NCBI GenBank assembly: GCA_009929615.1
Contig: SAAB01000031.1
Location: forward strand, 1 to 39,554
Length of the DNA stretch: 39,554 nt
Direction: 5' to 3'
Origin: Clostridia bacterium
Lineage (GTDB): Bacteria > Bacillota > Clostridia > Lachnospirales > Lachnospiraceae
The notes beneath the pieces were generated by a model. The model had not been told where the DNA came from, ran no database searches, and saw only the letters and a list, made by a program, of their open reading frames with translations. Each line of letters opens with the position of its first letter. Position 1 is the first letter of the stretch. Shown one piece after another: positions 9,162 through 16,384 of the stretch. A program made the translations under genes and the position numbers.

Positions 9162-9704
9162 TTAAATCAATGAAGCGATATACTTTTCAACAAGCTGCAT
9201 ATCTGCAGTTGGCTCAAATCGTCTGACAACCGCTCCTGTTCTATCTACTATAAACTTCGTGAAGTTCCACTTAATATCTGAATTATTCTCAAAATCCGCG
9301 TCTATGGTCTTCAACCTTTCAGCCATAAACAAGGCTTTCTCACTGTCTCCAAAACCTTCAAAGGTCTTCTGACTCTTCAAATATGTGTAAAGAGGTATTT
9401 CATTCGCTCCATTCACATCGGACTTTTTCATCTGGGGAAACTTTGTATGAAATCTTAATGTACAAAATTCATGGATTTCTTCATCTGTTCCCGGAGCTTG
9501 CCCGGCAAACTGATTACACGGAATATCAATGATTTCCAATCCCTGACTATGATACTTTTCATACATGGCTTCCATCGGTTCATACTGTGGTGTAAAACCG
9601 CACTCTGTGGCAGTATTTACAATCAACATTACCTTGCCCCTATAGTCGCCTAAGGAAATGTCTTTATTATCTGTGGCTTGTACGGATAAATCATAAATAT
9701 TCAT
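9162..9704 (-). CDS. gpx: Glutathione peroxidase-family thiol peroxidase
   Basis: 180 residues, the full length of bacterial glutathione peroxidases. The peroxidatic cysteine is in NTATECGFTPQY (about residue 35), with Gln in PCNQFAGQ, and Trp-Asn in KWNFTKF; together these form the Cys-Gln-Trp-Asn tetrad of the family. It is the Cys form rather than a selenocysteine form. Such clostridial enzymes usually take electrons from thioredoxin rather than glutathione (family knowledge). AGGAGG lies 7 bases before the ATG. It is the first gene of a unit with the OhrR-like regulator, under a TTGACA/TACAAT promoter overlapped by the palindromic operator. Role: cytoplasmic reduction of hydrogen peroxide and organic hydroperoxides. 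Confidence 0.92.
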   Translation of the reverse strand: MNIYDLSVQATDNKDISLGDYRGKVMLIVNTATECGFTPQYEPMEAMYEKYHSQGLEIIDIPCNQFAGQAPGTDEEIHEFCTLRFHTKFPQMKKSDVNGANEIPLYTYLKSQKTFEGFGDSEKALFMAERLKTIDADFENNSDIKWNFTKFIVDRTGAVVRRFEPTADMQLVEKYIASLI

Positions 9705-9743
9705 AGTGCATCCTCCTATTTTGCTAGTTTCATTGCATCTAAT

Positions 9744-9761
9744 TTAATTGTATACAATTAA
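9744..9761. promoter_or_regulatory. Perfect 18-bp palindromic operator (OhrR-type)
   Basis: TTAATTGTATACAATTAA is perfectly self-complementary and covers the -10 element of the peroxidase promoter. Its core resembles operators described for OhrR/MarR regulators, and the second gene of the unit encodes such a regulator, which suggests autoregulation. Confidence 0.85.
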
Positions 9762-9775
9762 TATTATTCTGTCAA
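9747..9775 (-). promoter_or_regulatory. Promoter of the peroxidase-regulator unit
   Basis: On the minus strand TTGACA (9770-9775) and TACAAT (9747-9752) are exactly 17 bases apart, about 43 bases upstream of the gpx ATG. The -10 lies inside the palindrome, as expected for a repressible promoter. Confidence 0.8.
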
Positions 9776-9807
9776 GGATTCGCCTCAAACATTCTTCCCT
9801 TTGCCTT

Positions 9808-10137
9808 CTATTTAATTTTTTGTTTTCTTTTTCTCGGTTTTGGTATCGGCGTAATTTTTTCTAATATAGTTACTACTTCTTTAGCAAATTCAGCATCTTC
9901 AATATCCAGAATGTAATGCTCTTTTGTGCCTTCATAGGGCAGTCCGGACTCAGCATCTTTCATTTTTTCCTGTAATGCCTCCAGCTTTTTGACAAATACA
10001 GTATTGTCACACACAAGTAATACCGGCTTATCATTTACATAAACCATATACTCCCCAAACATCTTTTTATAACGTATGTCCCCGGTACCAGCTATCTGGT
10101 CACAGACAAATTCTATATATTCTACGGATGTAGCCAT
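9808..10137 (-). CDS. TfoX N-terminal-domain protein
   Basis: 109 residues. It matches the TfoX/Sxy N-terminal fold: an opening helix (VEYIEFVCDQIAG), the hallmark RYKKMFGEYMVYVNDKPVLL, then VFVKKL and the GLPYEGTKEHYIL strand. A basic tail (RKRKQK) follows. Only the N-terminal domain is present; the competence regulator TfoX of gammaproteobacteria has a second domain, so a competence role should not be assumed. The ATG lies 2 bases after the RsmJ stop codon, which indicates one transcript and translational coupling. The molecular role of stand-alone TfoX_N proteins in Firmicutes is unclear. Confidence 0.82.
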   Translation of the reverse strand: MATSVEYIEFVCDQIAGTGDIRYKKMFGEYMVYVNDKPVLLVCDNTVFVKKLEALQEKMKDAESGLPYEGTKEHYILDIEDAEFAKEVVTILEKITPIPKPRKRKQKIK

Positions 10138-10139
10138 AA

Positions 10140-10940
10140 TTATCTTTCCCCTTTTTCATAATTATCCTTTTCTGTATTTTGCGAAAACACAAGGCAGTCA
10201 TAACGAATAACCTTTCCCTCCAGAGAATAATTTGGTTTCACATCCGCCAGATAAGGTGCCTTCCGAGTTCTTTTAATAACCACTTTTCGAGGCCTTAATG
10301 CCATAGCTGCTTGGACCAGCGATACTTCATCTCCACATGGGTATTCTAATTGATGAATCAACTGAAATTTTTTCTTAATTAAACCACTTTTCTTTCGTTC
10401 CTGAAACATCGGGTCAAGTAAAATCACATCCGGTGCCACTGTTAATTTTGGCAATTCCACTACGCTATCTGCCTCAATAAGTACCATCCGTCTGACAATA
10501 TCCTCCAGTTCCGGCACTGAAGCAGCATGCTCCAAACCATCCCGTAATAAAGCCGCAATCACTGGATTGTATTCGTAAAGCCGTACTGAAAATCCTGCTG
10601 CTGCCAGCAAAAACGCATCTTCACCAAGGCCCGCTGTTGCATCAATAACTGTTAACGGATAGTCTGCACCTTTTATCTTCGCAGCCCGCACCAGCATCTC
10701 CCCCTGCAGTCTGCTCTGTCTGAGACGTGGCAGCATTCGCTTGAAATCCTGACGCAAAACCATGCCATCACTGACAAGGGCTATTCCTTCTGAATCCAAC
10801 ATCAGCACCAAATCAAAACCGTCTGTCTCAGACTTAATCTGTGTCATATCAACTTTCAGATGAGCAGCCAGTGCCTGAGCTTTTTCTATATCTCCACCCT
10901 GCCCTGCAAAAACAATCAATCGCACCTGTTCTTTAGTCAT
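10140..10940 (-). CDS. rsmJ: 16S rRNA (guanine-1516-N2)-methyltransferase family (RsmJ)
   Basis: 266 residues. The SAM-binding motif DATAGLGEDAFLLA (about 104-117), the acidic strand YEYNPVIAALLRDGL and the catalytic-region LLDPMFQERKKSGLIKKK match the RsmJ (YhiQ) family closely. The C-terminal VVIKRTRKAPYL strand also fits. In E. coli this enzyme methylates G1516 of 16S rRNA using SAM; the same activity is inferred here. The N-terminal 90 residues replace the protease-cluster-linked region of the proteobacterial protein and are more divergent. GGAGG lies 8 bases before the ATG. It is followed after 2 bases by the TfoX-like gene. Confidence 0.8.
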   Translation of the reverse strand: MTKEQVRLIVFAGQGGDIEKAQALAAHLKVDMTQIKSETDGFDLVLMLDSEGIALVSDGMVLRQDFKRMLPRLRQSRLQGEMLVRAAKIKGADYPLTVIDATAGLGEDAFLLAAAGFSVRLYEYNPVIAALLRDGLEHAASVPELEDIVRRMVLIEADSVVELPKLTVAPDVILLDPMFQERKKSGLIKKKFQLIHQLEYPCGDEVSLVQAAMALRPRKVVIKRTRKAPYLADVKPNYSLEGKVIRYDCLVFSQNTEKDNYEKGER

Positions 10941-11016
10941 TCTCTATTCCTCCGGACTTAATACTATCATTGTAACAAATTCCCAGAAAAAATACAGAAT
11001 TTTTTATATGTTTAAA

Positions 11017-11772
11017 TCATATCTTCATTGCCTCAAGTTGATAAACCAAGATCTGAACAAGCCATATAATTCCAAGAACCAGCATTGGTGCAATTCCCAG
11101 ATGGAACACAACCTGACCAATAACCAATACAATAAACAATATCATATACAGGATATTTCCTGCGTTAAAAGCTTTGTAGGCTGCTTTATATATTTTCTGG
11201 CGTTCCTGCTCGTCGCAGCTTTCTACCCATCTTTTCCGGAAATTAACTTCAAGAGCATCCCCCTGTTTCTCAGGTCGAAGTTTCTTCGTCTCATCAACAA
11301 TCCTTCTCTGTAAAAAAGTCAAAGCAATGTTGACCGCAATAAAAACACCTATTCCAATCATATTCAGAATAATGTCATTCTCAAGCTGTCCATTCACAAT
11401 ATTAGCCATAAGCAGGCCAAATACAATCATGGTGAGAATGCATCCGATGGTCGTAATCATAAGAGCAATCCCCTGTGTTTTATCAATTTTATCAAACATT
11501 TCTTCGTCTTCCTGGTCCCATTCCTGCACCAATCTTTTTGAGCGGAAATAGTAGAAAAGAGCTGATACTAAAATAATAATGCTGACCGCTGCCATAATAT
11601 AAGTGGCCTTAGAAATACTCCAGTCTCGTACATTCATAGCTGTTTCATATATAGACCTTTCATACATCTGACTAAAAAATCCTCCAATGCCTCCCACCAA
11701 AGTACTGATGAGCAATATTACCCAGAACTTCATCGTCGTCTGCCTTCTTGAACCCACTTTATTCGCCTCCAT
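11017..11772 (-). CDS. DUF3169-like integral membrane protein
   Basis: 251 residues with about six hydrophobic helices: FWVILLISTLVGGIGGFF, ATYIMAAVSIIILVSALFYYF, IALMITTIGCILTMIVFGLL, IILNMIGIGVFIAVNIALTF, and two near the C-terminus from GNILYMILFIVLVIGQVVF. A charged cytoplasmic loop (QEWDQEDEEMFDKIDKTQG) follows helix 2. The layout resembles DUF3169 proteins, which are typically encoded with a small Xre regulator, as here. The ATG overlaps the end of the Xre gene by 14 bases, and GAGGAGG lies 9 bases upstream, so translation is coupled. Function unknown. Confidence 0.7.
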   Translation of the reverse strand: MEANKVGSRRQTTMKFWVILLISTLVGGIGGFFSQMYERSIYETAMNVRDWSISKATYIMAAVSIIILVSALFYYFRSKRLVQEWDQEDEEMFDKIDKTQGIALMITTIGCILTMIVFGLLMANIVNGQLENDIILNMIGIGVFIAVNIALTFLQRRIVDETKKLRPEKQGDALEVNFRKRWVESCDEQERQKIYKAAYKAFNAGNILYMILFIVLVIGQVVFHLGIAPMLVLGIIWLVQILVYQLEAMKI

Positions 11773-11980
11773 CTATTCCATCCTCCTCGTACATAAATAT
11801 ATCTTCTACCTTTACGCCACATCTATCCGCAATCTTTAATGCCAATGTGACTGATGGGGAATAGTCCCCTCTTTCAATTAAACTGATTGTCTGTCTGGAT
11901 GCCCCTACCAATGTACCCAGCTCCTGCTGATTCCATCCCATCCGCGCGCGATGTTCCTTAAGTCGGTTTTTCAGTGGCAT
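11759..11980 (-). CDS. Small Xre/Cro-type transcriptional regulator
   Basis: 73 residues, almost all helix-turn-helix: NRLKEHRARMGWNQQELGTL, then GASRQTISLIERGDYSPSVT and LALKIADRCGVKVEDIF. This is the compact YozG-like type with no separate ligand domain. GGAG lies 7 bases before the ATG at 11980. It precedes and overlaps the DUF3169 gene. Its promoter contains three near-identical TGACAA-N6-TTGTCA boxes (12010-12082), which suggests strong autoregulation. Confidence 0.88.
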   Translation of the reverse strand: MPLKNRLKEHRARMGWNQQELGTLVGASRQTISLIERGDYSPSVTLALKIADRCGVKVEDIFMYEEDGIDGGE

Positions 11981-12009
11981 TCCTTCACTCCCTCTCTTTT
12001 TCTCAAAAA

Positions 12010-12082
12010 TGACAATTTATATTTGCAAAATGACAACTATATTTGTCATATGTTTATTATAGCATGACAAATATAGTTGTCA
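12010..12082. promoter_or_regulatory. Three repeated operator boxes TGACAA-N6-TTGTCA
   Basis: Boxes lie at 12010-12027 (degenerate second half, TTTGCA), 12031-12048 and 12065-12082. The last two are exact reverse complements of each other over 18 bases. One sits in the promoter spacer over the -35, one covers the expected transcription start and one lies just downstream. This is the geometry of repressor sites for the Xre protein. Confidence 0.85.
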
Positions 12083-12083
12083 A
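12056..12083 (-). promoter_or_regulatory. Consensus promoter of the Xre-DUF3169 operon
   Basis: The minus strand has a perfect TTGACA (12078-12083) and a perfect TATAAT (12056-12061) with a 16-base spacer, about 76 bases before the Xre ATG. Both elements match consensus, so the promoter would be strong when not repressed. Confidence 0.88.
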
Positions 12084-12093
12084 TAGATATTTT

Positions 12094-12124
12094 AAAAAAG
12101 GACTTTCAAATAATGAAAGTCCTT
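12094..12124 (-). terminator. Intrinsic terminator after the aldo/keto reductase
   Basis: The minus strand has an 11-bp perfect stem AAGGACTTTCA / TGAAAGTCCTT around a 5-base loop, followed by four T. It starts about 6 bases after the reductase stop codon. Confidence 0.9.
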
Positions 12125-12130
12125 CTTTAT

Positions 12131-12988
12131 CTAGTCCTCTGGTTTCCATGCTCCAAGGCTGGCTTCCTGCTCCGCAAGTCCAAGGGTGAAAAATCTCTGG
12201 CCCTTATCTAACTTTTTAATCTGTGCCATTTCATCCTCAGTAAGTGCAAAATCAAAAATATCAATATTTTCTCTTAAATGTTCCGGATTCGTTGACTTTG
12301 GAAAAATAATATTTCCCTCCTGGATATGCCATCTTAAGATAATCTGAGCATTTGTTTTGTTATATTTTTTTGCAAGTTCTGTAAATACCGGTTCATTCAT
12401 AAGCCCTGAATCCCCATGACCGAGGGGGTACCAGCATTCAATGACCGTTCCTGCCTCTGCGATTCTTTTTTTCAGTTCTCCCTGAGGAAAGTAAGGGTGG
12501 CACTCTACCTGCAAAACCGCCGGTTTTATAACTGCTGCATCAAGTACTTCTTCCAATCTCTCTGATTCAAAGTTACTTAATCCGATGCTTCTCACCTTTC
12601 CATCAAGTACTGCTTTTTCCATCGCCTTGTATGCACCGATATAGTCGCCAAACTGCTGATGCAGTAAAAGCAAATCGATATAGTCTGTACCCAGTCTTTT
12701 CAACATCTTATCAATACCTTCTGCTGTTGCCTGTTCCCCATATTCACTTGGCCACAGTTTACTTGTAATCCAGATTTCATTTCTTGGAATACCACTTTCT
12801 TTCACTGCCGCTCCAACACCACGTTCATTTTGATAAGCATGGGCAGTATCAATATGGCGGTATCCTAAAGCCAGGGCATCCAGACAGTTCTGTCTTGCTT
12901 TTTCATCCCCCGGTACCATGTAAACACCAAGTCCAAACTGTGGAATTTCACATCCATTGTTTAATGTAATATAGGTCTGTTTTGTCAT
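12131..12988 (-). CDS. Aldo/keto reductase (AKR5-like)
   Basis: About 285 residues. The family signatures are present: FGLGVYMVP near the start, GYRHIDTAHAYQNERGVG with catalytic Asp and Tyr, ITSKLW with the catalytic Lys, LLLLHQQ with the His, VRSIGLSNF, and the cofactor segment IIFPKSTNPEHLRENIDIF. It should be a cytosolic NADPH-dependent reductase of aldehydes or ketones, with unknown substrate. I use the ATG at 12988, preceded by GAAGGAGAGG; a longer frame to 13099 overlaps the flavodoxin and lacks homology. It follows the flavodoxin gene and is ended by a strong terminator. Confidence 0.9.
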   Translation of the reverse strand: MTKQTYITLNNGCEIPQFGLGVYMVPGDEKARQNCLDALALGYRHIDTAHAYQNERGVGAAVKESGIPRNEIWITSKLWPSEYGEQATAEGIDKMLKRLGTDYIDLLLLHQQFGDYIGAYKAMEKAVLDGKVRSIGLSNFESERLEEVLDAAVIKPAVLQVECHPYFPQGELKKRIAEAGTVIECWYPLGHGDSGLMNEPVFTELAKKYNKTNAQIILRWHIQEGNIIFPKSTNPEHLRENIDIFDFALTEDEMAQIKKLDKGQRFFTLGLAEQEASLGAWKPED

Positions 12989-13062
12989 GATTATATCCTC
13001 TCCTTCTATAACTCTTGTATCCAGTTTTCTATTGTGGCGGCTGCCCCTTGTATTTTTGCCCC

Positions 13063-13527
13063 CTAAATGGCAAGCGGCTTTAAAACATCCGCTCCACATA
13101 TTTTTGTAATATCACTTACACTGGTGGATAAACCACTTCCTTCATGAGTACAGATGGGCGCTATTTTCTTTCCGGTAAAATCATAGGATTCCAAAAAAGT
13201 AAATACCGCCATCGGACACGTTCCCCACCAATTCGGATAGACAAGGAACACCACCTCATAGTTTTCCATGTGCTGTACCTGCTCCGTTAATTCCGGACGC
13301 ACCTGTTTTGTAAGCTCTTCTTTGGCCCGATTGATTTTCTCCAGATGATTCCCCGGATATTTAAAAACCGTATTAATATAAAATAAATCGCCACCGGTAA
13401 TCTCCTGAATCATCTGTGCGGCCACTTTGCAATTTCCAATTTCAAGATGTTTCATCGCACCATTAACATGATTTTCGCCTGCATGTGAAAAATAAGCAAT
13501 TAACGTTTTTTTACTATCTGTCTTCAT
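13063..13527 (-). CDS. Flavodoxin, cut short by an in-frame TAG
   Basis: 154 residues of a flavodoxin-like fold: FMN phosphate loop TLIAYFSHAGENH, the pattern DLFYINTVFKYP, and the isoalloxazine-contacting VYPNWWGTCPMAVFTFLESYDF. After LKPLAI comes TAG (13063-13065), yet the same frame continues with GAKIQGAAATIENWIQEL and ends at a second TAG (13006-13008). Those 18 residues look like the normal C-terminal helix of this family (AIxGxKVQxA...W). The intact protein would have about 173 residues and end 17 bases before the reductase ATG. Without the last helix the fold may be unstable. Confidence 0.82.
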   Translation of the reverse strand: MKTDSKKTLIAYFSHAGENHVNGAMKHLEIGNCKVAAQMIQEITGGDLFYINTVFKYPGNHLEKINRAKEELTKQVRPELTEQVQHMENYEVVFLVYPNWWGTCPMAVFTFLESYDFTGKKIAPICTHEGSGLSTSVSDITKICGADVLKPLAI

Positions 13528-13532
13528 ATTCT

Positions 13533-13979
13533 CTACATTCCCTGCATTTCATGTTTTTCTGAGATAAGAAAAGTTGTCCTTCTTTTTTTGATGAACCATT
13601 TCCCATCCACTTTCTTATATTCATCCATATAACGAACATCATTTACCGTTACCATCTGTTTTCCATCTTCCTCATTAATCAATGTAGCCTGGCAATATGC
13701 TGTTCCACTTGCTTCATCCCCACTCAGCTGAATCGTATGCTGTCCATTTAAATGATAAACTGCTGTACATGGATTGATGGTTGCTGCAAATGCCGTCACC
13801 AATGCCTCTCGTCCAACAATGTTCTGAATTTCTCCATCAAAACCCATCTGGAATTCCAGAACACCATCCTCAAGGAATAAATCCCCCTGACTCTTCGCAT
13901 CCTTAATATCCGCCAGATTTGCAAATACGTTTACCAGTTCCTGAATTTCTAATCTATCGCTTATTTCTAATAATGTCAT
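13533..13979 (-). CDS. SnoaL-like (NTF2 fold) protein
   Basis: About 148 residues from the ATG at 13979, which has AAGGAG about 9 bases upstream; a frame to 14018 adds 13 unlikely residues. It has the SnoaL-like pattern: N-terminal helix EISDRLEIQELVNVFANLAD, then DLFLEDGVLEFQM, the AVYHLNGQHTIQL strand with a His, and the closing long sheet VRYMDEYKKVDGKWFIKKRR. Such proteins are often isomerases, dehydratases or ligand-binding proteins; the substrate cannot be told. It lies 5 bases upstream of the flavodoxin in the same operon. Confidence 0.8.
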   Translation of the reverse strand: MTLLEISDRLEIQELVNVFANLADIKDAKSQGDLFLEDGVLEFQMGFDGEIQNIVGREALVTAFAATINPCTAVYHLNGQHTIQLSGDEASGTAYCQATLINEEDGKQMVTVNDVRYMDEYKKVDGKWFIKKRRTTFLISEKHEMQGM

Positions 13980-14041
13980 ATTCTTTCTCTCCTTACCTAA
14001 AATTCCATATCTTTTCATATATATATTTGCCTCCTTTTTTC

Positions 14042-14962
14042 TTATCTTCCATTAGATGACAGCCATTCACCATCCACTTTTTCGTAACCATGGGTTCCCG
14101 TCATACGATATACCCCCCGGGCACCGTAAGCATTGGCATTCAACACCGACGTATACGTAATAGATGCCTGATTTCCTTCAACTTCTACTACAGGATTCTC
14201 AATTCCTATAGTGAAATACTGCAGCAATCCGCTTTCTATATCTGAAAAGTATTCCTCCCTTGTCTGCTCTCTGCCACTCATATGTGTAAAAATGGCATCT
14301 TCCGGAACCATCTCCCGCATAGTATCCGTATCTGCTTCAGTCATTGCCTGACAATATCTTGCCTGCTGATACAATACAGCTAATTCTTCACCACTAAACT
14401 CCGACAAGTCTGCTCCCGTTATTTCAACATTTGTAAATCCCGAAAAATCATAGACCTCCTCCTGGTCATTAGCTAATTCAATGGTAAACTCCAACTGGTC
14501 GCCCAGTGTATCGAAAAGCGATAACTCCGATGTTATCTCACCCATTTTAATCAGATTTCCCTGATTTGAACTTTCTTCCTGTGCAAAAAAGACTGCCAGT
14601 GCCTGTCCCGATGTGTAATAAGTAATATCTCCATTAGAAAAATCCGAAAGTTCTTCTCCATTCTCACTCAAAGCCTTGTCAAGACCACCTGCATATTCTC
14701 TGTCATAAAACCGGGTCATGCTTAGCGTTAAAGGCAGCATCTCAATAAATTCCTTCGTGGTCTGGCTATCATTCAAAGCTGCGGTAATAACTGTATCTCC
14801 GGATGTCATTGTGATAGACACTTCTGATATTTCTTCTGTCTCTGTTGTATTTCTGCTTATACTTTCCTGCTCACTTCCTCTGCTCTCTGGCTGTCTGCTG
14901 CACCCTGTCAAACTCATAGATATCACTCCCATAAGGAATATAGTTATTAATTTATAAATCAT
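14042..14962 (-). CDS. Lipoprotein with cyclophilin-like and NTF2-like domains
   Basis: 306 residues. The signal peptide ends in lipobox LTGC (Cys21), so the protein is exported and lipid-anchored. After a Ser/Glu-rich linker comes a bacterial cyclophilin-like domain (about 48-180: VSITMTSGDTVITAALNDSQ, TKEFIEMLPLTLSM, NGDITYYTSGQALAVFFA, LGDQLEFTIEL). The C-terminal part (about 190-305) is an NTF2/SnoaL-like domain (MTEADTDTMREMVPEDAIFTH ... YRMTGTHGYEKVDGEWLSS). Both halves occur in this window as separate cytosolic proteins. Its complete cyclophilin-like domain is a useful comparator for the shortened gene at 32055-32279. Function unknown; likely surface ligand binding. Confidence 0.78.
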   Translation of the reverse strand: MIYKLITIFLMGVISMSLTGCSRQPESRGSEQESISRNTTETEEISEVSITMTSGDTVITAALNDSQTTKEFIEMLPLTLSMTRFYDREYAGGLDKALSENGEELSDFSNGDITYYTSGQALAVFFAQEESSNQGNLIKMGEITSELSLFDTLGDQLEFTIELANDQEEVYDFSGFTNVEITGADLSEFSGEELAVLYQQARYCQAMTEADTDTMREMVPEDAIFTHMSGREQTREEYFSDIESGLLQYFTIGIENPVVEVEGNQASITYTSVLNANAYGARGVYRMTGTHGYEKVDGEWLSSNGR

Positions 14963-15036
14963 ATTCGTCTCCTTTTATTTCGGATGTTCTCTGGTTAAAT
15001 CTTGAATTTCTCATTGATAATAAAGAACCTTAGCTA

Positions 15037-15656
15037 TTACATCCGATGACAATATACATGTATTTCAAACCATGGGACAATTGATTTTTGAACTTTTTCA
15101 AGTTCATATTCTCCACTATCTAAAATAATGTTTTCACAAATCGGATTCATATAAATAATCCTTGTCTTACATTCACCTGTCCTGCGGCTGTTTTGAATTG
15201 CCTCAAATACCTTTTAGAAAACTTCTTCGGGAAATGGATTAAAGAAATAAAAAATATTATAATCCGCATAATTTTTAAATTCTAATGCATCCGCAACATA
15301 TGCCTGGCAGCTCCCGGTCTGTAAAAGGGTAAAATTTTTATTTGCTATTGTAACTAATTCTTCCGAAATATCCATACCATGTACCGTCGAAAATCCATGT
15401 TGTGCAAACGTATACATGGCCCGTCCCTTTCCACATCCTATATCTAAGACTGGCTGATTCGTATCATATGCACTTTTTTCAAAAGCCTATCCAGTTCAAA
15501 AGGTGATGGTTGATATTGGTTTCCCTTCTCTTTCGTAAGATTGAGGTCTTCACGAGACAGCCATTGCGCAAAGTCAACCTCTCTATTTAAACGCCAATCA
15601 TATATTCCTGAAAGTTTCATATATATGTTCCGTAATATTTTATAAAAAATCGACAT
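15037..15656 (-). pseudogene. Broken class I SAM methyltransferase gene
   Basis: Two fragments and a tail make one methyltransferase of about 205 residues. The N-terminal part (15656 down to about 15474, MSIFYKILRNIYMKLSGIYDW...) is followed by a frame change at a run of six A on the minus strand (15474-15479). In the new frame the sequence continues KSAYDTNQPVLDIGCGKGRA (SAM motif I), then GFSTVHGMDISEEL and FYFFNPFPEEVF. A TAA at 15214-15216 interrupts the frame, which then continues KVFEAIQNSRRTGECKTRII to 15037. One extra A in the run would restore the first junction. A good ribosome site (AAAGGAG) remains. Two independent lesions argue for real decay unless the assembly is poor. Confidence 0.85.
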
Positions 15657-15687
15657 GGTATTCTCCTTTTTTTATATTTTATTCCTT

Positions 15688-16251
15688 CTACAAACTCTTT
15701 AGTATTTTCGCCGGATTTCCTCCGGCTACCGCGTTATCCGGAACATCTTTTGTCACAACTGCACCACCGGCAATGACTGCGTTTTCTCCAATGGTAACCC
15801 CCGGCATAATTGTGACACATGCACCCAGCCATGCATTTTTCTTAATATGTACGCCTTTACAGCAAAGGGTGTATCTTTCTCCAAAATCATGATTCGTTGT
15901 TACAATTGTGCAATTTGGACCAATCTGCACATTATCATCTATCTGAATACCACCTGCGGACATGGCTGTAAAACTATGATTAAAAAACACCTGACTGCCA
16001 AAGGTGAACTGTTTCGCAAAATCCACCTCAAGGGGTGGAATCATGGTAGGTATTTCTCCCTCGGCTTCTTCAAATAATTCAGCAATCATGGATGCAATCA
16101 CTTCCATGTCCGGCTCTGTGTGATTGATTTTGAAGCACCGTCGCCGTGTAACATCCATATGCTGTACTGCCGGCAGATAGGATTTCTCCATCATGTTTAC
16201 CACTTCTCCCGCTTTCAGAAGTTCAAATATATTTTTTTCTTTATTTTCCAT
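15688..16251 (-). CDS. Maltose/galactoside-type O-acetyltransferase (left-handed beta-helix)
   Basis: 187 residues. An N-terminal helical domain typical of the Maa/LacA group precedes hexapeptide repeats (about 85-180: IQIDDNVQIGPNCTI, GVHIKKNAWLGACVTIMPGV, TIGENAVIAGGAVVTKDVPD) and the closing AGGNPAKILKSL. The active-site His is in TTNHDFG. It should transfer acetyl from acetyl-CoA to a sugar or similar hydroxyl acceptor in the cytoplasm as a trimer. It is divergent from the LysR gene at 16385 and shares a 133-base control region, so that regulator is a natural candidate for its control. Confidence 0.88.
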   Translation of the reverse strand: MENKEKNIFELLKAGEVVNMMEKSYLPAVQHMDVTRRRCFKINHTEPDMEVIASMIAELFEEAEGEIPTMIPPLEVDFAKQFTFGSQVFFNHSFTAMSAGGIQIDDNVQIGPNCTIVTTNHDFGERYTLCCKGVHIKKNAWLGACVTIMPGVTIGENAVIAGGAVVTKDVPDNAVAGGNPAKILKSL

Positions 16252-16273
16252 TCTTAATTTTCCCCCTAACCTC

Positions 16274-16302
16274 TTGCTATTTCTTCTCTACAGTTTTATA
16301 AT
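16274..16302 (+). promoter_or_regulatory. Promoter of the LysR gene, with adjacent dyad
   Basis: TTGCTA (16274-16279) and perfect TATAAT (16297-16302) are 17 bases apart. An inverted repeat ATAAAC-GAAAAT-GTTTAAT starts inside the -10 and runs to about 16319; it is a plausible LysR site between the divergent genes. Confidence 0.6.
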
Positions 16303-16384
16303 AAACGAAAATGTTTAATATATCCAATCGAATTATTATATAACTGATTTAATTTTTTTATCATCAATAAAGGGAAGGTATCTC

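Noticed and set aside
15465-15482. Programmed -1 frameshift at the A6 run in the methyltransferase gene
   Set aside because: A -1 slip would restore the frame, but the zero-frame codons are TTG AAA AAA GTG, so the run is not in A-AAA-AAG phase. A later in-frame TAA also breaks the gene, so decay is simpler.
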